DNA of 64,000 nucleotides. Source: Sediminibacillus massiliensis. Its GTDB lineage: Bacteria; Bacillota; Bacilli; Bacillales; Amphibacillaceae. Position numbers and translations under genes: made by a program. The notes beneath the pieces are model-generated. The model ran no database searches. It was not told the DNA's origin and worked only from the letters and a program-made list of their open reading frames with translations. Positions 18,551 to 27,843 of this stretch are shown piece by piece; positions within the stretch are counted from its first letter, which is position 1; every line of letters begins with the position of its first letter. Where the stretch lies: assembly GCF_900156915.1 (NCBI RefSeq), contig NZ_LT732535.1, positions 575,120 to 639,119 on the forward strand. The letters are read 5' to 3'.

Positions 18551-18976
18551 TTATTTTTCACCCATAGCCTTCAAATAGGCTTCATGCCACTCTGGAAATA
18601 CGCGTCGAATGGAAACCGGACGAAAATTATCTTTTTTGACGACAACATGTTTCGTATTACCAGAAACCGCTACCTCGCCATTCAAGTCTATAATTTGGTA
18701 TCCATATTCGACTCGTAATCCATCGTAAGTGTTTATCCAAGTCTCTACTACTGCATCTTCTCCGTAACGGATGGGATGGTGAAAAGAGATATTCGCATCT
18801 ACTACAGGTGATACAGCGCCCTGTTGTTCCATTTCATGATATTTGAATCCCAATTCTTCTATAAAAGCGGTCCGCCCGATTTCAAACCAAACCAGATAAT
18901 TAGCATGGTATACTACCCCCATCTGGTCTGTTTCCTGGTATCTTACTTTTATTGTTGTCTTCACTGACTTCTTCAA
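18551..18976 (-). CDS. yneP: Acyl-CoA thioesterase, hotdog fold (YneP/YbgC-like)
   Basis: 141 residues in the 4-hydroxybenzoyl-CoA thioesterase family: VRYQETDQMGVVYHANYLVWFE contains the catalytic Asp and the Tyr-His-Asn motif. The TTG start (18974-18976) overlaps the stop of the AAA+ gene (TTGA) and has AGGGGG at a 9-nt gap. A longer ATG start at 19003 lies inside the AAA+ gene and lacks support. Probably hydrolyses short or branched acyl-CoA; substrate unknown. Confidence 0.88.
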   Translation of the reverse strand: MKKSVKTTIKVRYQETDQMGVVYHANYLVWFEIGRTAFIEELGFKYHEMEQQGAVSPVVDANISFHHPIRYGEDAVVETWINTYDGLRVEYGYQIIDLNGEVAVSGNTKHVVVKKDNFRPVSIRRVFPEWHEAYLKAMGEK

Positions 18977-21279
18977 GATTTCTTCCCCCTGACAGTATCC
19001 CAAGCTTGTTGGAAATCCTGTTTTATAAGTTGTTGATCGAGCAAATCTGCAGGCTGTCCATTCATCATACGCAATGCCTGGAATTGTATTGCTTCATCGA
19101 CCAAATTGACAATAAACCTGGCATTCCCCTCGATTGTTTGCTTCATGAAGTTTTCCTGTAAATACTCGATAGCGGAATTGCCGGCTTCATATTGATATTT
19201 GGACAGATGAAACTTCGTTATTTCGACAAGCTCTTCCGGTAGGTAGTCCCGAAACAAAAAATACTTTTTGAATCTGGATTCCAGCCCAGGATTGCTTTCA
19301 ATAAATCGCTCCATCTCTTGTTCGTATCCTGCAAGGATGACCACTAAATTCTCATTATGTTTAGTCATTTCATCTACTAGCGTATCAATTGCTTCTTTCC
19401 CGAAATCTTTATCACCACGATAGAGGGAGTATGCTTCATCAATGAACAACACACCTCCCAGAGCTTCCCGGACCTTCTGCTTTGTTTTAATAGCTGTTTG
19501 TCCTACATAACCGGCAACCAAATCGCTTCTGGAAGCTACAACTAAATGTCCTCTTTTCAGCAAGCCACAATGATTCAGAATTTGGGAATATATATTCGCA
19601 ACTGTCGTCTTTCCTGTTCCCGGGTTTCCGGAAAAAACAGCATGCATCTGAACAGGGATATTCGGCAATCCATTCTGCTTTCTTTGCTGCTGAACTTGAA
19701 CAAACGATGATAACTTCTTCACTTCTTCCTTGACGTTTCCGAGGCCGATTAAATCATCAAGTTGCTTGATCGGGTCTTCGCTTTGATTCCCTTTGTCAGC
19801 AAAGTGAAGATCGCCTGCTTCTATTCTCATATGGTCAAGCCAATTTTCCTCGGTGCCCCTGCTTTTATAAGCCCCTTTGTGGAAAATGGCCTTCAAAACA
19901 AGGTCTCTCACAGTTCTCGCATTTCCAAAGGTCTCATCTACACGGGACTGTTCAATTAAATCCTCGAATTTGTTCAGTGCCTCTTTGGTGAAAAAGTAAT
20001 CATTATCCAATGCCGTTTTTTCTGCTATTTGGAGTAGTTCACTTGTACGAAAATCCGGAAGGTGAATATGGTTTTGTTCTGGAAATCGGCTTCGCAGACC
20101 CGGATTCGACCAGAGAAATTGTCTCATTTCCTCCGGATAGCCTGCCAGAATGACCGCGAATTTGTCTGCGAGCTCTTTACTGGTCATGCTGGATACCAGG
20201 GTGTCAATCACCGCTTGTCCATAGTCATTACCAGTCTGTCCTTCTCTTTTCAAACTGTAAGCTTCATCGATAAACAATATGCCACCCACTGATTGCCTCA
20301 CATAGCCAATGGTGTTTTCCTCACTTTGCCCGACATAAGACCCGACTAGATTTGAACGGTTAACTTCTGTTACCTGGTCAGTCTCCAATAGTCCCAGCTC
20401 GTGATAGATAGCGGATAATAGCCTTGCAATTGTTGTCTTACCCGTGCCGGGGTTGCCACTGATCACCATATGCAGACCTGGTTCGTCCATTATATTGAAA
20501 CCAAGTTCCCGTCGTTCTTTTTGGTATTTCAGATAATGGTAATATTGATTGATATAACGCTTCACATCCTCCAGCCCTATCATCTCATCGAGTGTTTTAA
20601 GAGGATCCTGCTTTGCTGTTTTTTTAAATGCTGTCGGAAAACTTTCATACAAGTCAATTCCAAGTTGGTATATATCTTTCACTTCCCTGTTTAATGAAGT
20701 GACAGGTATCGTTTTTTTCTTGTTTTCAATAGCGAACACTGTCTCTTCCAGCATTCCACTAAGGTCTACCAATTTTTCAATAAGCTCTTGTTTGATTTCT
20801 TCCGCGCCGGAAAGAACGTTCTGACGAAGAAAATCTTCCGAGTTGTAACCCTTTTCGTATAAAAAAACTTTGATTTTCGCTAACAAGTCTTGCGTTTTTT
20901 TCAACTTTGCAGGGTCAAAATCGGTTTCCCTCATCGCCCAATTTTTTAAATCGATTTTGTCCAAATCAGTATACAGCTGTAATAATTGCCTGACATCATT
21001 TAACTCAGTCAAAACTTTTGATTGAACGCCAACTGCTTCGGCTTCACGCAATAATTTTTCCACTATTTGATCATCATCGAAATTTCTCATTAATCGATAG
21101 AACGCTACTATGCTATATAATTGAGCTATTTCCATTTCCGCGAAAGAGGCATCATGATGCTGTACTTGATCGATAAATCTTAAGGCCTCTACTTCCATTA
21201 TCGGAGGAGATTCATCAATAGTTGACCATGACTGTAATTTCTCTCGTAATTCATTAGTGATATTGTTTTCAGCTACCAA
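18973..21279 (-). CDS. Tandem AAA+ ATPase (CbxX/CfqX, SpoVK-like)
   Basis: 768 residues with two CbxX/SpoVK-type AAA+ modules. The first has Walker A GNPGTGKTT at about 275-283 and Walker B GGILFIDEAYSL at about 332-343. The second has the same Walker A at about 551-559 and GGVLFIDEAYSL at about 609-620. The first 230 residues are helical, without a recognisable domain. Both ATP sites look intact. It is translationally coupled to the thioesterase and yneQ. Its role is unknown; relatives remodel protein complexes, and SpoVK acts in spore maturation. Confidence 0.88.
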   Translation of the reverse strand: MVAENNITNELREKLQSWSTIDESPPIMEVEALRFIDQVQHHDASFAEMEIAQLYSIVAFYRLMRNFDDDQIVEKLLREAEAVGVQSKVLTELNDVRQLLQLYTDLDKIDLKNWAMRETDFDPAKLKKTQDLLAKIKVFLYEKGYNSEDFLRQNVLSGAEEIKQELIEKLVDLSGMLEETVFAIENKKKTIPVTSLNREVKDIYQLGIDLYESFPTAFKKTAKQDPLKTLDEMIGLEDVKRYINQYYHYLKYQKERRELGFNIMDEPGLHMVISGNPGTGKTTIARLLSAIYHELGLLETDQVTEVNRSNLVGSYVGQSEENTIGYVRQSVGGILFIDEAYSLKREGQTGNDYGQAVIDTLVSSMTSKELADKFAVILAGYPEEMRQFLWSNPGLRSRFPEQNHIHLPDFRTSELLQIAEKTALDNDYFFTKEALNKFEDLIEQSRVDETFGNARTVRDLVLKAIFHKGAYKSRGTEENWLDHMRIEAGDLHFADKGNQSEDPIKQLDDLIGLGNVKEEVKKLSSFVQVQQQRKQNGLPNIPVQMHAVFSGNPGTGKTTVANIYSQILNHCGLLKRGHLVVASRSDLVAGYVGQTAIKTKQKVREALGGVLFIDEAYSLYRGDKDFGKEAIDTLVDEMTKHNENLVVILAGYEQEMERFIESNPGLESRFKKYFLFRDYLPEELVEITKFHLSKYQYEAGNSAIEYLQENFMKQTIEGNARFIVNLVDEAIQFQALRMMNGQPADLLDQQLIKQDFQQAWDTVRGKKS

Positions 21280-21367
21280 CTATTTTCGCTCCTTTCTGTC
21301 ATAAATATTCTATCACAGCCCGTAATTATTGTTGATTAACGTGCATTGAGGCTTTGTTGTCAAACGA

Positions 21368-21394
21368 AAAGGAGCCCCAGTGCCGGGCTCCTTT
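21368..21394 (-). terminator. Terminator of sspN-tlp
   Basis: AAAGGAGCCC and GGGCTCCTTT around CAGTGCC, followed by T residues on the minus strand. Confidence 0.85.
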
Positions 21395-21401
21395 CCACTT
21401 T

Positions 21402-21635
21402 CTATTGTCCTTGTTGGTGTCGAAATTCGTCTTTGATTTCCTGTCTCAGCCCACGAATCGATTCTTCCCTGCGGGCGTTCTTAGCTTTGATTTGTTCTTT
21501 CTCTTCACCAGAGGCAAACTTCATTGTGTCATGGGATGCTTCAAGGTTTTCGATGGTATTTTGGACCATTTCCTGAAGTTTTTCTACATTGTCTTCACGG
21601 TTGTCAGGATTTGGCTGTGTATTATGTTCCCTCAT
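21402..21635 (-). CDS. tlp: Small acid-soluble spore protein Tlp
   Basis: 77 residues, starting MREHNTQPNPDNREDNVEK, with VQNTIENLEA and SIRGLRQEIKDE: the Tlp family of minor spore-core proteins. The ATG at 21635 has AGGAGG at a 9-nt gap; the longer frame reading upstream runs into sspN and is not used. sspN lies 13 bp upstream, so the two form a forespore operon as in B. subtilis. Confidence 0.93.
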   Translation of the reverse strand: MREHNTQPNPDNREDNVEKLQEMVQNTIENLEASHDTMKFASGEEKEQIKAKNARREESIRGLRQEIKDEFRHQQGQ

Positions 21636-21648
21636 AAATGTCAACCTC

Positions 21649-21792
21649 CTATTCACCTTTTGTTTGAATGACCTTCGGCTGCTTGTTTGTTTTGACCTGC
21701 ATTTGCTTGCCTTTATTTCCCCCGGCATCCAAGGATTGTGTACCTAGGTGCCTTGGCCGGAAGTGTTTACTATCTCTTTTCGGATTGCCCAT
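21649..21792 (-). CDS. sspN: Small acid-soluble spore protein SspN
   Basis: 47 residues: [29 protein letters not shown] and a basic tail. The MGNPK start, the LGTQS motif and GGNKGKQMQ are typical of SspN. AAAGGGG lies upstream of the ATG. A GCATA-N16-CAAATAA pair upstream may be a sigma-G promoter, but the match is weak. First gene before tlp. Confidence 0.9.
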   Translation of the reverse strand: MGNPKRDSKHFRPRHLGTQSLDAGGNKGKQMQVKTNKQPKVIQTKGE

Positions 21793-21886
21793 GCTGCATC
21801 CCCTTTCTAATCAGGATGTAAGAATATTATTTGCTTCACCCACACGGCCTATGCTAGCAATACTTGGAGTCTTTTTATTCGGGCAC

Positions 21887-21917
21887 AAAAAAAAGCAACA
21901 ATCAGTTGCTTTTTTTT
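21887..21917 (-). terminator. Terminator of the fbpB-like gene
   Basis: AAAAAAAAGCAAC and GTTGCTTTTTTTT hairpin; the UGA stop of the microprotein lies in the loop and stem. Confidence 0.85.
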
Positions 21918-22030
21918 GCATTCCATTTTTGTTCCATTCTCTCTTCGATTTGTTCAAGCAGGCTGCTATCCTGAAGGATTTGATCCCTGTTTTCCTTGAT
22001 AAGATCTTCTAAAGACTTTTTTTTCCGCAA
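21902..22030 (-). CDS. FbpB-like small basic protein
   Basis: 42 residues, reading RKKKSLEDLIKENRDQIL and then LLEQIEERMEQKW, the pattern of Fur-regulated basic protein B (FbpB), a partner of the iron-sparing sRNA FsrA in B. subtilis. The start is probably TTG at 22030 with a GAGAGGG-type Shine-Dalgarno 11 nt away; an ATT two codons upstream has better spacing. TGAAAAT-G-GTAATCC (about 22075-22089) is a poor partial match to a Fur box, so iron control is only a guess. Confidence 0.72.
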   Translation of the reverse strand: MRKKKSLEDLIKENRDQILQDSSLLEQIEERMEQKWNAKKSN

Positions 22031-22105
22031 AGAAATGATAACCCTCTCCTTTTCACTCGTCTATTAATAAAAGGATTACCATTTTTCAGAAAAATATAAG
22101 CCTTT

Positions 22106-22675
22106 TTACATTTTCTGCAAAGTTTCTTCCATATAATCCAGGGTCATCGGTCCCGATATCACTTCACTAATAATACCATCTCTATCAATAAAGTAAGTGG
22201 TGGGTATATTTAATACACGATAACTCTCTGTTACTTCGGCTTCATTATCCAAAAGGACATCAAAGGTGAATCTTCCACGATTAACAAATTCCTTGACCTT
22301 GTTTATACCGCCAAGTTCGGTATTAGTTGCATTTACAGCTAAAATCTCCACTTCACCTTTATACTTTTCTTCAACCTTCTGGATGGAAGGCATTTCTTCT
22401 TCACATGGGCCACACCAAGTTGCCCAGAAATTGATAATTACCTTCTTCCCCCTTAAATCCGAAAGGTGAAAAGAGTCGCCATTCAAGCCTTCAAGTTTAA
22501 AATCAGGTGCAGTCTGACCTGCTTTCAATCCCTCTTCTGCATTGGGTGCCACCATATAAGCGCTTTCCGCTTCCGATTGAACTTCGGTACCTTTGCTGTT
22601 GTCTTCTTTAACGTTATATATAAAAACCACGATTAAACTCAGTAAGAATAAACTAGCTGCTATCTGCTTTATCAA
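22106..22675 (-). CDS. yneN: TlpA/ResA-family thiol-disulfide oxidoreductase (YneN)
   Basis: Membrane-anchored thioredoxin. One N-terminal helix (ASLFLLSLIVVFIYN) is followed by an extracytoplasmic domain with APDFKLEGLNG, FWATWCGPCEEEMP (active CxxC) and a cis-Pro NIPTTYFID. The TTG at 22675 has AAGGA about 10 nt upstream; an in-frame GTG at 22684 lies directly on that site and is less likely. Probably reduces exported proteins, perhaps apocytochrome c together with CcdA encoded nearby. Lies downstream of citB as in B. subtilis. Confidence 0.88.
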   Translation of the reverse strand: MIKQIAASLFLLSLIVVFIYNVKEDNSKGTEVQSEAESAYMVAPNAEEGLKAGQTAPDFKLEGLNGDSFHLSDLRGKKVIINFWATWCGPCEEEMPSIQKVEEKYKGEVEILAVNATNTELGGINKVKEFVNRGRFTFDVLLDNEAEVTESYRVLNIPTTYFIDRDGIISEVISGPMTLDYMEETLQKM

Positions 22676-22822
22676 TGTTTCCACATCCTTAACAAATATT
22701 AATAGTTAGGGGACTATTAACAAGTTATGTAAAGATTATCATTCCATGACTGCCCTTATTACATACTAATTATATTTGTCTGAGATGTAAAGTTATAAAA
22801 AATGGGCAAAATAGCCTCAAAT

Positions 22823-22852
22823 AAAAAAAGCAGCCCGGAAAATCGGGCCACT
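22823..22852 (-). terminator. Terminator of citB
   Basis: GCCCG-gaaaat-CGGGC hairpin followed by seven T on the minus strand. Confidence 0.8.
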
Positions 22853-22866
22853 CTTAATTTATCGTA

Positions 22867-25575
22867 TTAATTCATTTCCAACTTGTTTCTGAGCACCATT
22901 TGCAAAATGCCACCATGACGATAGTAATCGATCTCGACTTCACTGTCGAATCTGGCAATTGCTTTAAAAGTTGTTTCATTGCCGTCTTCATCAGTTGCAG
23001 TCACACTTACAAGGTCATGAGGTTTTACCGACTCATCGATTTCTACACTGAATGATTCTTTTCCGGTAAGACCCAGTGAATCAGCGCTTTCGCCATTTTG
23101 GAATTGAAGTGGTAGTACACCCATCATAACAAGGTTCGAACGGTGGATTCGCTCAAAGCTCTCGGCAATGACTGTCTTTATTCCAAGCAGGTTGGTACCT
23201 TTAGCAGCCCAGTCGCGAGAACTTCCCATACCATAATCTTTACCTGCCATTACAATGAGACCAGTGTTATCTTGTTGGTATTTCATTGCAGCATCATAGA
23301 TAGGCATGACTTCCTCTGTCGGCCAGTAAGTTGTATAACCACCTTCAGTGCCGGGAGCCAGCAGATTACGAATACGGATGTTCGCAAACGTACCTCTCAT
23401 CATCACTTCGTGGTTACCTCGACGAGATCCGTACGAATTGAAATTACGCGGGGACACGTCTTTTGCTTGCAAGTATTTACCGGCTGGCATATCCTTAGCT
23501 ATTGCCCCAGCAGGAGAAATATGGTCGGTTGTTACCGAGTCACCGAATTTCCCGATTGCACGGAGGCCGTTTAATGGTTTAACTTCACTCGCTTCTTTGG
23601 ATAGACCTTCGAAGAACGGTGGGTTTTGAATGTAAGTAGATTCAGAATCCCACTTATACAAAGGTTGATCAGTCGTTTCGATTTCATTCCATTTTTCATT
23701 TGACTCAAATACCTGCTCATACTCCTTACGGAAGATTTCAGGCGTTACTACATTGGCAACTTCTTGTTTTATTTCATCAATTGATGGCCAAATATCATTG
23801 AAGAAAACATCATTTCCATCTTTGTCTTTGCCGATTGGATCATTTTTGAGGTCGACATCAACAGTCCCAGCCAACGCATAAGCCACAACCAACGGAGGAG
23901 AGGCAAGATAATTGGCTTTAACCAACGGATGAATACGCCCTTCAAAGTTCCTGTTACCAGAAAGAACGGAAGAAACAGTAAGGTCGTTATCCGCGATTGC
24001 TTCCTCGATTTCAGGAGAAAGAGGTCCCGAGTTACCAATACATGTCGTACATCCATAACCAACGAGGTTAAAACCTAACTGGTCCAAATAAGTCATCAAA
24101 CCAGAATCTTCCAGATAGCGGGTAACGACTTTTGAACCAGGGGCCAACGATGTCTTAACATAGGCTGGTACTTCCAAACCTTTATCGACAGCTTTTTTGG
24201 CCAACAATCCTGCACCCAACATAACATATGGATTGGATGTATTTGTACAGGATGTGATAGCAGCAATAGCCACTGCTCCAGTTTTCATTACGGAGGACTT
24301 ACCGCTTGGATGGTCGATTTTCACTTCTTTATCAAACTCATTTTTGTCCAAACCGAAACCTTGGTTACCTGCAGGCGCCGTAACGGCCTGATTGAATGAC
24401 TCTTTCATATCGGACAATGGAATCAAATCTTGAGGACGCTTAGGTCCGGATAAATTAGGTTCCAATTCGGAAAGGTCAATTTCCACCAATTCAGTGAACT
24501 CAGGGTCCGGCTGGTCAGAAGAATACCATAAGTTATTCTCCTTGCAATACTTTTCGACAAGTTCAATTTGCTCTTCACTTCGACCCGTGAGACGAAGATA
24601 ATTAAGTGATTCTTCATCTACCGGGAAGAAACCACAAGTAGCTCCATATTCCGGTGCCATGTTCGAAATAGTGGCACGGTCGGCCAGTGGCATATCTTTT
24701 AAGCCCGGTCCAAAGTATTCGACAAATTTACCCACCACATTTCGACCCCGCAGTACTTGAGTAACTTTCAGAGCAAGGTCAGTGGCTGTAGTTCCATTTG
24801 GAAAACTTCCAGTAAATTTAACACCGATCACTTCAGGGGCCGGGAAGTAAGAAGGTTGTCCGAGCATTCCTGCTTCAGCTTCGATACCACCGACGCCCCA
24901 GCCTAAGACACCAAGACCGTTGATCATCGTAGTATGTGAGTCTGTACCGACCAAAGTATCAGGAAAAGCGTCATATTCTCCGTTTTCATTCTCGATTGAA
25001 TGAACTACATTAGCCAAGTATTCCAAGTTTACCTGGTGAACAATTCCAGTTGCGGGCGGAACTGCACGATAGTTGTCGAATGCTTTTTGGGCCCAGTTCA
25101 AAAATTCATAGCGTTCTATATTCCGCTCAAATTCCAGTTCCATGTTTGCCTTGAGCGCATCGGAAGTCCCATATTTATCTACTTGGACAGAATGGTCTAT
25201 AACCAAATCCACCGGAACCTCAGGATTGATCTTATCTGGTGTACCACCAAGATCTACCATTGCTTTCCGAAGAGACGCCAAGTCAACTACAGCTGGAACT
25301 CCTGTGAAATCCTGCAAGATTACTCGGGAAGGCTTGAAAGGTACATCTTTCCCCTTCACATTTCCCCATTTAGCAAGTCCTTCTACATGTTCATCCTTGA
25401 TGACAAATCCATCATGCTGTCTTACCAATGATTCTAGTAAAATACGAATGGAGAATGGTAGACGGGAAATATCGCCCAATCCTGCATCTTCCAAGGCTTT
25501 TAATTGGTAGTAGTTATACTTCTTACCGTTAAGTTCGAATTGTTTTTTCGCATTGTAAATGTCATTTTTTGCCAT
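22867..25575 (-). CDS. citB: Aconitate hydratase
   Basis: TCA-cycle enzyme that isomerises citrate to isocitrate, and an iron-responsive RNA-binding protein in the apo form (family knowledge). 902 residues, the AcnA/IRP type. The cluster ligands appear in [11 protein letters not shown] and in [13 protein letters not shown]; the C-terminal swivel domain has [15 protein letters not shown] preceded by AGGGGGT. Monocistronic with its own terminator. Upstream half-sites resemble a LysR-type CcpC operator. Confidence 0.97.
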   Translation of the reverse strand: MAKNDIYNAKKQFELNGKKYNYYQLKALEDAGLGDISRLPFSIRILLESLVRQHDGFVIKDEHVEGLAKWGNVKGKDVPFKPSRVILQDFTGVPAVVDLASLRKAMVDLGGTPDKINPEVPVDLVIDHSVQVDKYGTSDALKANMELEFERNIERYEFLNWAQKAFDNYRAVPPATGIVHQVNLEYLANVVHSIENENGEYDAFPDTLVGTDSHTTMINGLGVLGWGVGGIEAEAGMLGQPSYFPAPEVIGVKFTGSFPNGTTATDLALKVTQVLRGRNVVGKFVEYFGPGLKDMPLADRATISNMAPEYGATCGFFPVDEESLNYLRLTGRSEEQIELVEKYCKENNLWYSSDQPDPEFTELVEIDLSELEPNLSGPKRPQDLIPLSDMKESFNQAVTAPAGNQGFGLDKNEFDKEVKIDHPSGKSSVMKTGAVAIAAITSCTNTSNPYVMLGAGLLAKKAVDKGLEVPAYVKTSLAPGSKVVTRYLEDSGLMTYLDQLGFNLVGYGCTTCIGNSGPLSPEIEEAIADNDLTVSSVLSGNRNFEGRIHPLVKANYLASPPLVVAYALAGTVDVDLKNDPIGKDKDGNDVFFNDIWPSIDEIKQEVANVVTPEIFRKEYEQVFESNEKWNEIETTDQPLYKWDSESTYIQNPPFFEGLSKEASEVKPLNGLRAIGKFGDSVTTDHISPAGAIAKDMPAGKYLQAKDVSPRNFNSYGSRRGNHEVMMRGTFANIRIRNLLAPGTEGGYTTYWPTEEVMPIYDAAMKYQQDNTGLIVMAGKDYGMGSSRDWAAKGTNLLGIKTVIAESFERIHRSNLVMMGVLPLQFQNGESADSLGLTGKESFSVEIDESVKPHDLVSVTATDEDGNETTFKAIARFDSEVEIDYYRHGGILQMVLRNKLEMN

Positions 25576-25696
25576 AAGATTAACGTTACCCCCTTTAGAT
25601 TCTCGACGTCGACAGGTTACTCCACTCCCCTGTTTCCAACCTTCGACAAATTATCTTTGTATATTTCCACCTATTCATTTTAAATGAAATCGGTTT

Positions 25697-25745
25697 ATAA
25701 GTAAAATGTTTCGAAAAGATTTCCTAGTAAAATCCTTTCACTTAT
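25697..25745 (-). promoter_or_regulatory. Possible CcpC-type operator of citB
   Basis: ATAAGTAAAA (25697-25706) and TTTCACTTAT (25736-25745) are inverted half-sites. The one nearer citB overlaps a weak -35 region, 18 bp before a TAAAAT box. Two separated ATAA/TTAT elements are typical of citrate-sensing CcpC, but the identity is inferred. Confidence 0.35.
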
Positions 25746-25823
25746 AAAAATTTTTAGAATTTTCATCGGACAATGATAGACAGATGGATTTCGCTTCACA
25801 GCAAAAAGAGAACACAATAAAAT

Positions 25824-25853
25824 AAGGAGATTCTTAGACTGCAAGAACTCCTT
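25824..25853 (-). terminator. Terminator of the PAS histidine kinase gene
   Basis: AAGGAG and CTCCTT with an inner TTCTT/AAGAA pairing; followed by ATTTTATT on the minus strand. Confidence 0.6.
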
Positions 25854-25866
25854 AACCGGCCGGGCG

Positions 25867-27009
25867 TTAAAACTGATGTGCTGAACAAGGTATCACGATG
25901 CGGAAAGTACTTCCTTTTTCCGGATTCCTCAGTATCTCAAGATTTCCTTTGTGTTTCTCGATGATTTGGTTGGAAATCATCAAACCCAGCCCTGTTCCTG
26001 TTTTCTTGGTAGTGAAAAAAGGTTCTTTTAATTTATGTAAAATACTTTCCGGAATGCCAGGTCCCTCATCGATAATGTCGATCACACACACAGACTCTCT
26101 GGTGGCTGAGCGAACAACAATATTCCCTCCGTCTTCCATTGCTTCGACAGCATTTTTGATAAGGTTTATAAAAACCTGCTTTATTTGTGACCGGTCGCAA
26201 AAAATATACTGATCATCCTCTAATTCTAAGTGTATTTCAATATTGCTTAATTTAGCTTGTGACCGCAACAATAAGATGACATCATTCAACATATCGGACA
26301 AGCGTTCCAACTTCCGGGCTTCTGTCATTGGTTTGGAGATGAAAAGAAGTTCAGATGTGATTGTTTCTATTTTTTCGATTTCTTCGACCATTATTTTATA
26401 ATATTCTTGTTTACGGTCGATTCCTGCCTGCAGCAATTGCAAGAAGCCCTTTATGGAGGTAAGAGGGTTCCTGATTTCGTGCGCAACTCCTGCCGCTAAC
26501 TGTCCCGCTACAGACATCTTTTCAGATCTGATCATCATCTCTTCTGCTTCTTTTTTATCCTGCATGTCTTTGGTTACCCCGACCAGCAGATCGATATCAT
26601 TTTCCTGATCATACAGTCTGCCGATGACGGATTCCACCCATATGTATTTCCCGTAACTGTTCCGGATGCTAAGATGGCATTTCTGGTTTTCAACATCGGC
26701 ATTCCTTAGTTTGACCGACAACATTTCCTGATCATATGGTGAAAGATAATCCATAGCTTTGGTTCCGATAAGTTCTTTCGCATCATAGCCCAGAATCTTC
26801 TGAACTGAGTTCGATACATAAAGCAGATACCCTTTAAGGTCACAGATTGTGATCAAATCATAACCATTGACTTCAATCCAATTCAGCATATTTTCAGGTA
26901 ACTTGGCAAGTACAAAGTCCGTGACTTCGTTATAATGGTCAGAGGCTTTACATTTCGTTTTTGTATTGCAATTGTTTATGGTATCTTTGTTACTTTGTTC
27001 CGAATCCAT
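25867..27009 (-). CDS. Orphan PAS-domain sensor histidine kinase
   Basis: 380 residues from the ATG at 27009, which has GGGGG at a 7-nt gap; further in-frame ATGs lie at 27015 and 27045. A PAS domain (about 40-145, with DLKGYLLYVSNSVQKILGY) is followed by HisKA with AHEIRNPLTSIKGFL and HATPase with NLIKNAVEAM, DEGPGIP and GTGLGL. There are no membrane helices, so it is cytosolic like KinA/KinE-type sporulation kinases. No response regulator is adjacent, which fits a phosphorelay kinase, but the partner is unknown. Confidence 0.88.
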   Translation of the reverse strand: MDSEQSNKDTINNCNTKTKCKASDHYNEVTDFVLAKLPENMLNWIEVNGYDLITICDLKGYLLYVSNSVQKILGYDAKELIGTKAMDYLSPYDQEMLSVKLRNADVENQKCHLSIRNSYGKYIWVESVIGRLYDQENDIDLLVGVTKDMQDKKEAEEMMIRSEKMSVAGQLAAGVAHEIRNPLTSIKGFLQLLQAGIDRKQEYYKIMVEEIEKIETITSELLFISKPMTEARKLERLSDMLNDVILLLRSQAKLSNIEIHLELEDDQYIFCDRSQIKQVFINLIKNAVEAMEDGGNIVVRSATRESVCVIDIIDEGPGIPESILHKLKEPFFTTKKTGTGLGLMISNQIIEKHKGNLEILRNPEKGSTFRIVIPCSAHQF

Positions 27010-27347
27010 GCCCATCCCCCTATTTATATACCGACCTAATTTCATATTATCGTAACATTTTTATAACAATCAACTATTATCCATTTAGGTGGTAACGATT
27101 ATATTGTCTTTTTGCCGCAATGCTCTTATAATGTCGATGAAAACAACTTAAGTATCGATAGTTGATAATATGTAATATTAAAGAAAAATATGCCATTTTG
27201 AATCATTAATTGAATACTTGTTACAATTATTAGTAATATTACTATAAAAATCCGCAAAATAAAACTTATCTTCCTGCTTTTTCTGCAAAACAAAGCATGG
27301 AATCTGGTATAATATTGGAAGAATAATAGAAGGAATGGTGATCTGTT
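27010..27347. other. Intergenic region between the PAS kinase and yneK
   Basis: About 340 bp, very AT-rich, without a convincing small ORF. It holds a perfect 14-bp palindrome TAGTAATATTACTA at 27231-27244 and a TATAAT box near 27309-27314 suited to yneK. The kinase promoter was not placed. Confidence 0.4.
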
Positions 27348-27773
27348 GTGTCAGGTGGTTTTGCTTTATTTATCGTTATATGGGTATTTATCCTTGTCAT
27401 TTTCATGGGTATCGGCGGATTTTTCATGTTTCGCAAATTTTTAAAAAGATTGCCAAAGGAAGATGGAAAATCGATTTTGGATTGGGAAGAGTACTATGTC
27501 GAGCGGACCAGACACATGTGGGGAAAAAAAGAACTGTCATTGCTGGAAGATTTGGTCTCACCCGTTCCGGAATTGTTCAGGGATATAGCGAAACAAAAAA
27601 TAGCAGGAAAAATCGGCGAACTAGCCATCGAAAAAAAAAGAAAAAAAATAACAGAAGATATCCTGATCGAAGGGTACATTCTGGCTACTCCCAAACGTGA
27701 CCATAAATTCCTGAAGAAGAAACTGAATGAGAAAAAAATAGATATAACACCGTATGCTAGTCTCTTTGAATAA
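27348..27773 (+). CDS. yneK: DUF2621 membrane protein YneK
   Basis: 141 residues with one N-terminal membrane helix (about 5-28) and a charged cytosolic domain (DWEEYYVERTRHMWG, SPVPELFRDIAKQKI). I recognise it as the YneK/DUF2621 family, which sits next to ccdC in bacilli as here. GTG start with AAGGA upstream. Function unknown. It converges on ccdC with a shared terminator. Confidence 0.85.
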   Translation: MSGGFALFIVIWVFILVIFMGIGGFFMFRKFLKRLPKEDGKSILDWEEYYVERTRHMWGKKELSLLEDLVSPVPELFRDIAKQKIAGKIGELAIEKKRKKITEDILIEGYILATPKRDHKFLKKKLNEKKIDITPYASLFE

Positions 27774-27780
27774 GACATAA

Positions 27781-27843
27781 AAAAACTGTTCCATAAGCAT
27801 CTGCCTAACCCAAATCATTGGCAGTATGTGGAACAGTTTTTTT
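27781..27843. terminator. Bidirectional terminator between yneK and ccdC
   Basis: AAAAACTGTTCC and GGAACAGTTTTTTT form a long stem around a loop with a second small CTGCC/GGCAG pairing. Overlaps the ccdC stop. Confidence 0.8.

Noticed and set aside
21668-22012. 114-codon plus-strand ORF over sspN and the fbpB-like gene
   Set aside because: Antisense to two small genes with family signatures and ribosome binding sites.
25576-25866. sspO/sspP genes expected upstream of citB
   Set aside because: I searched the minus strand for the short spore-protein frames and found none; they may be elsewhere or absent.
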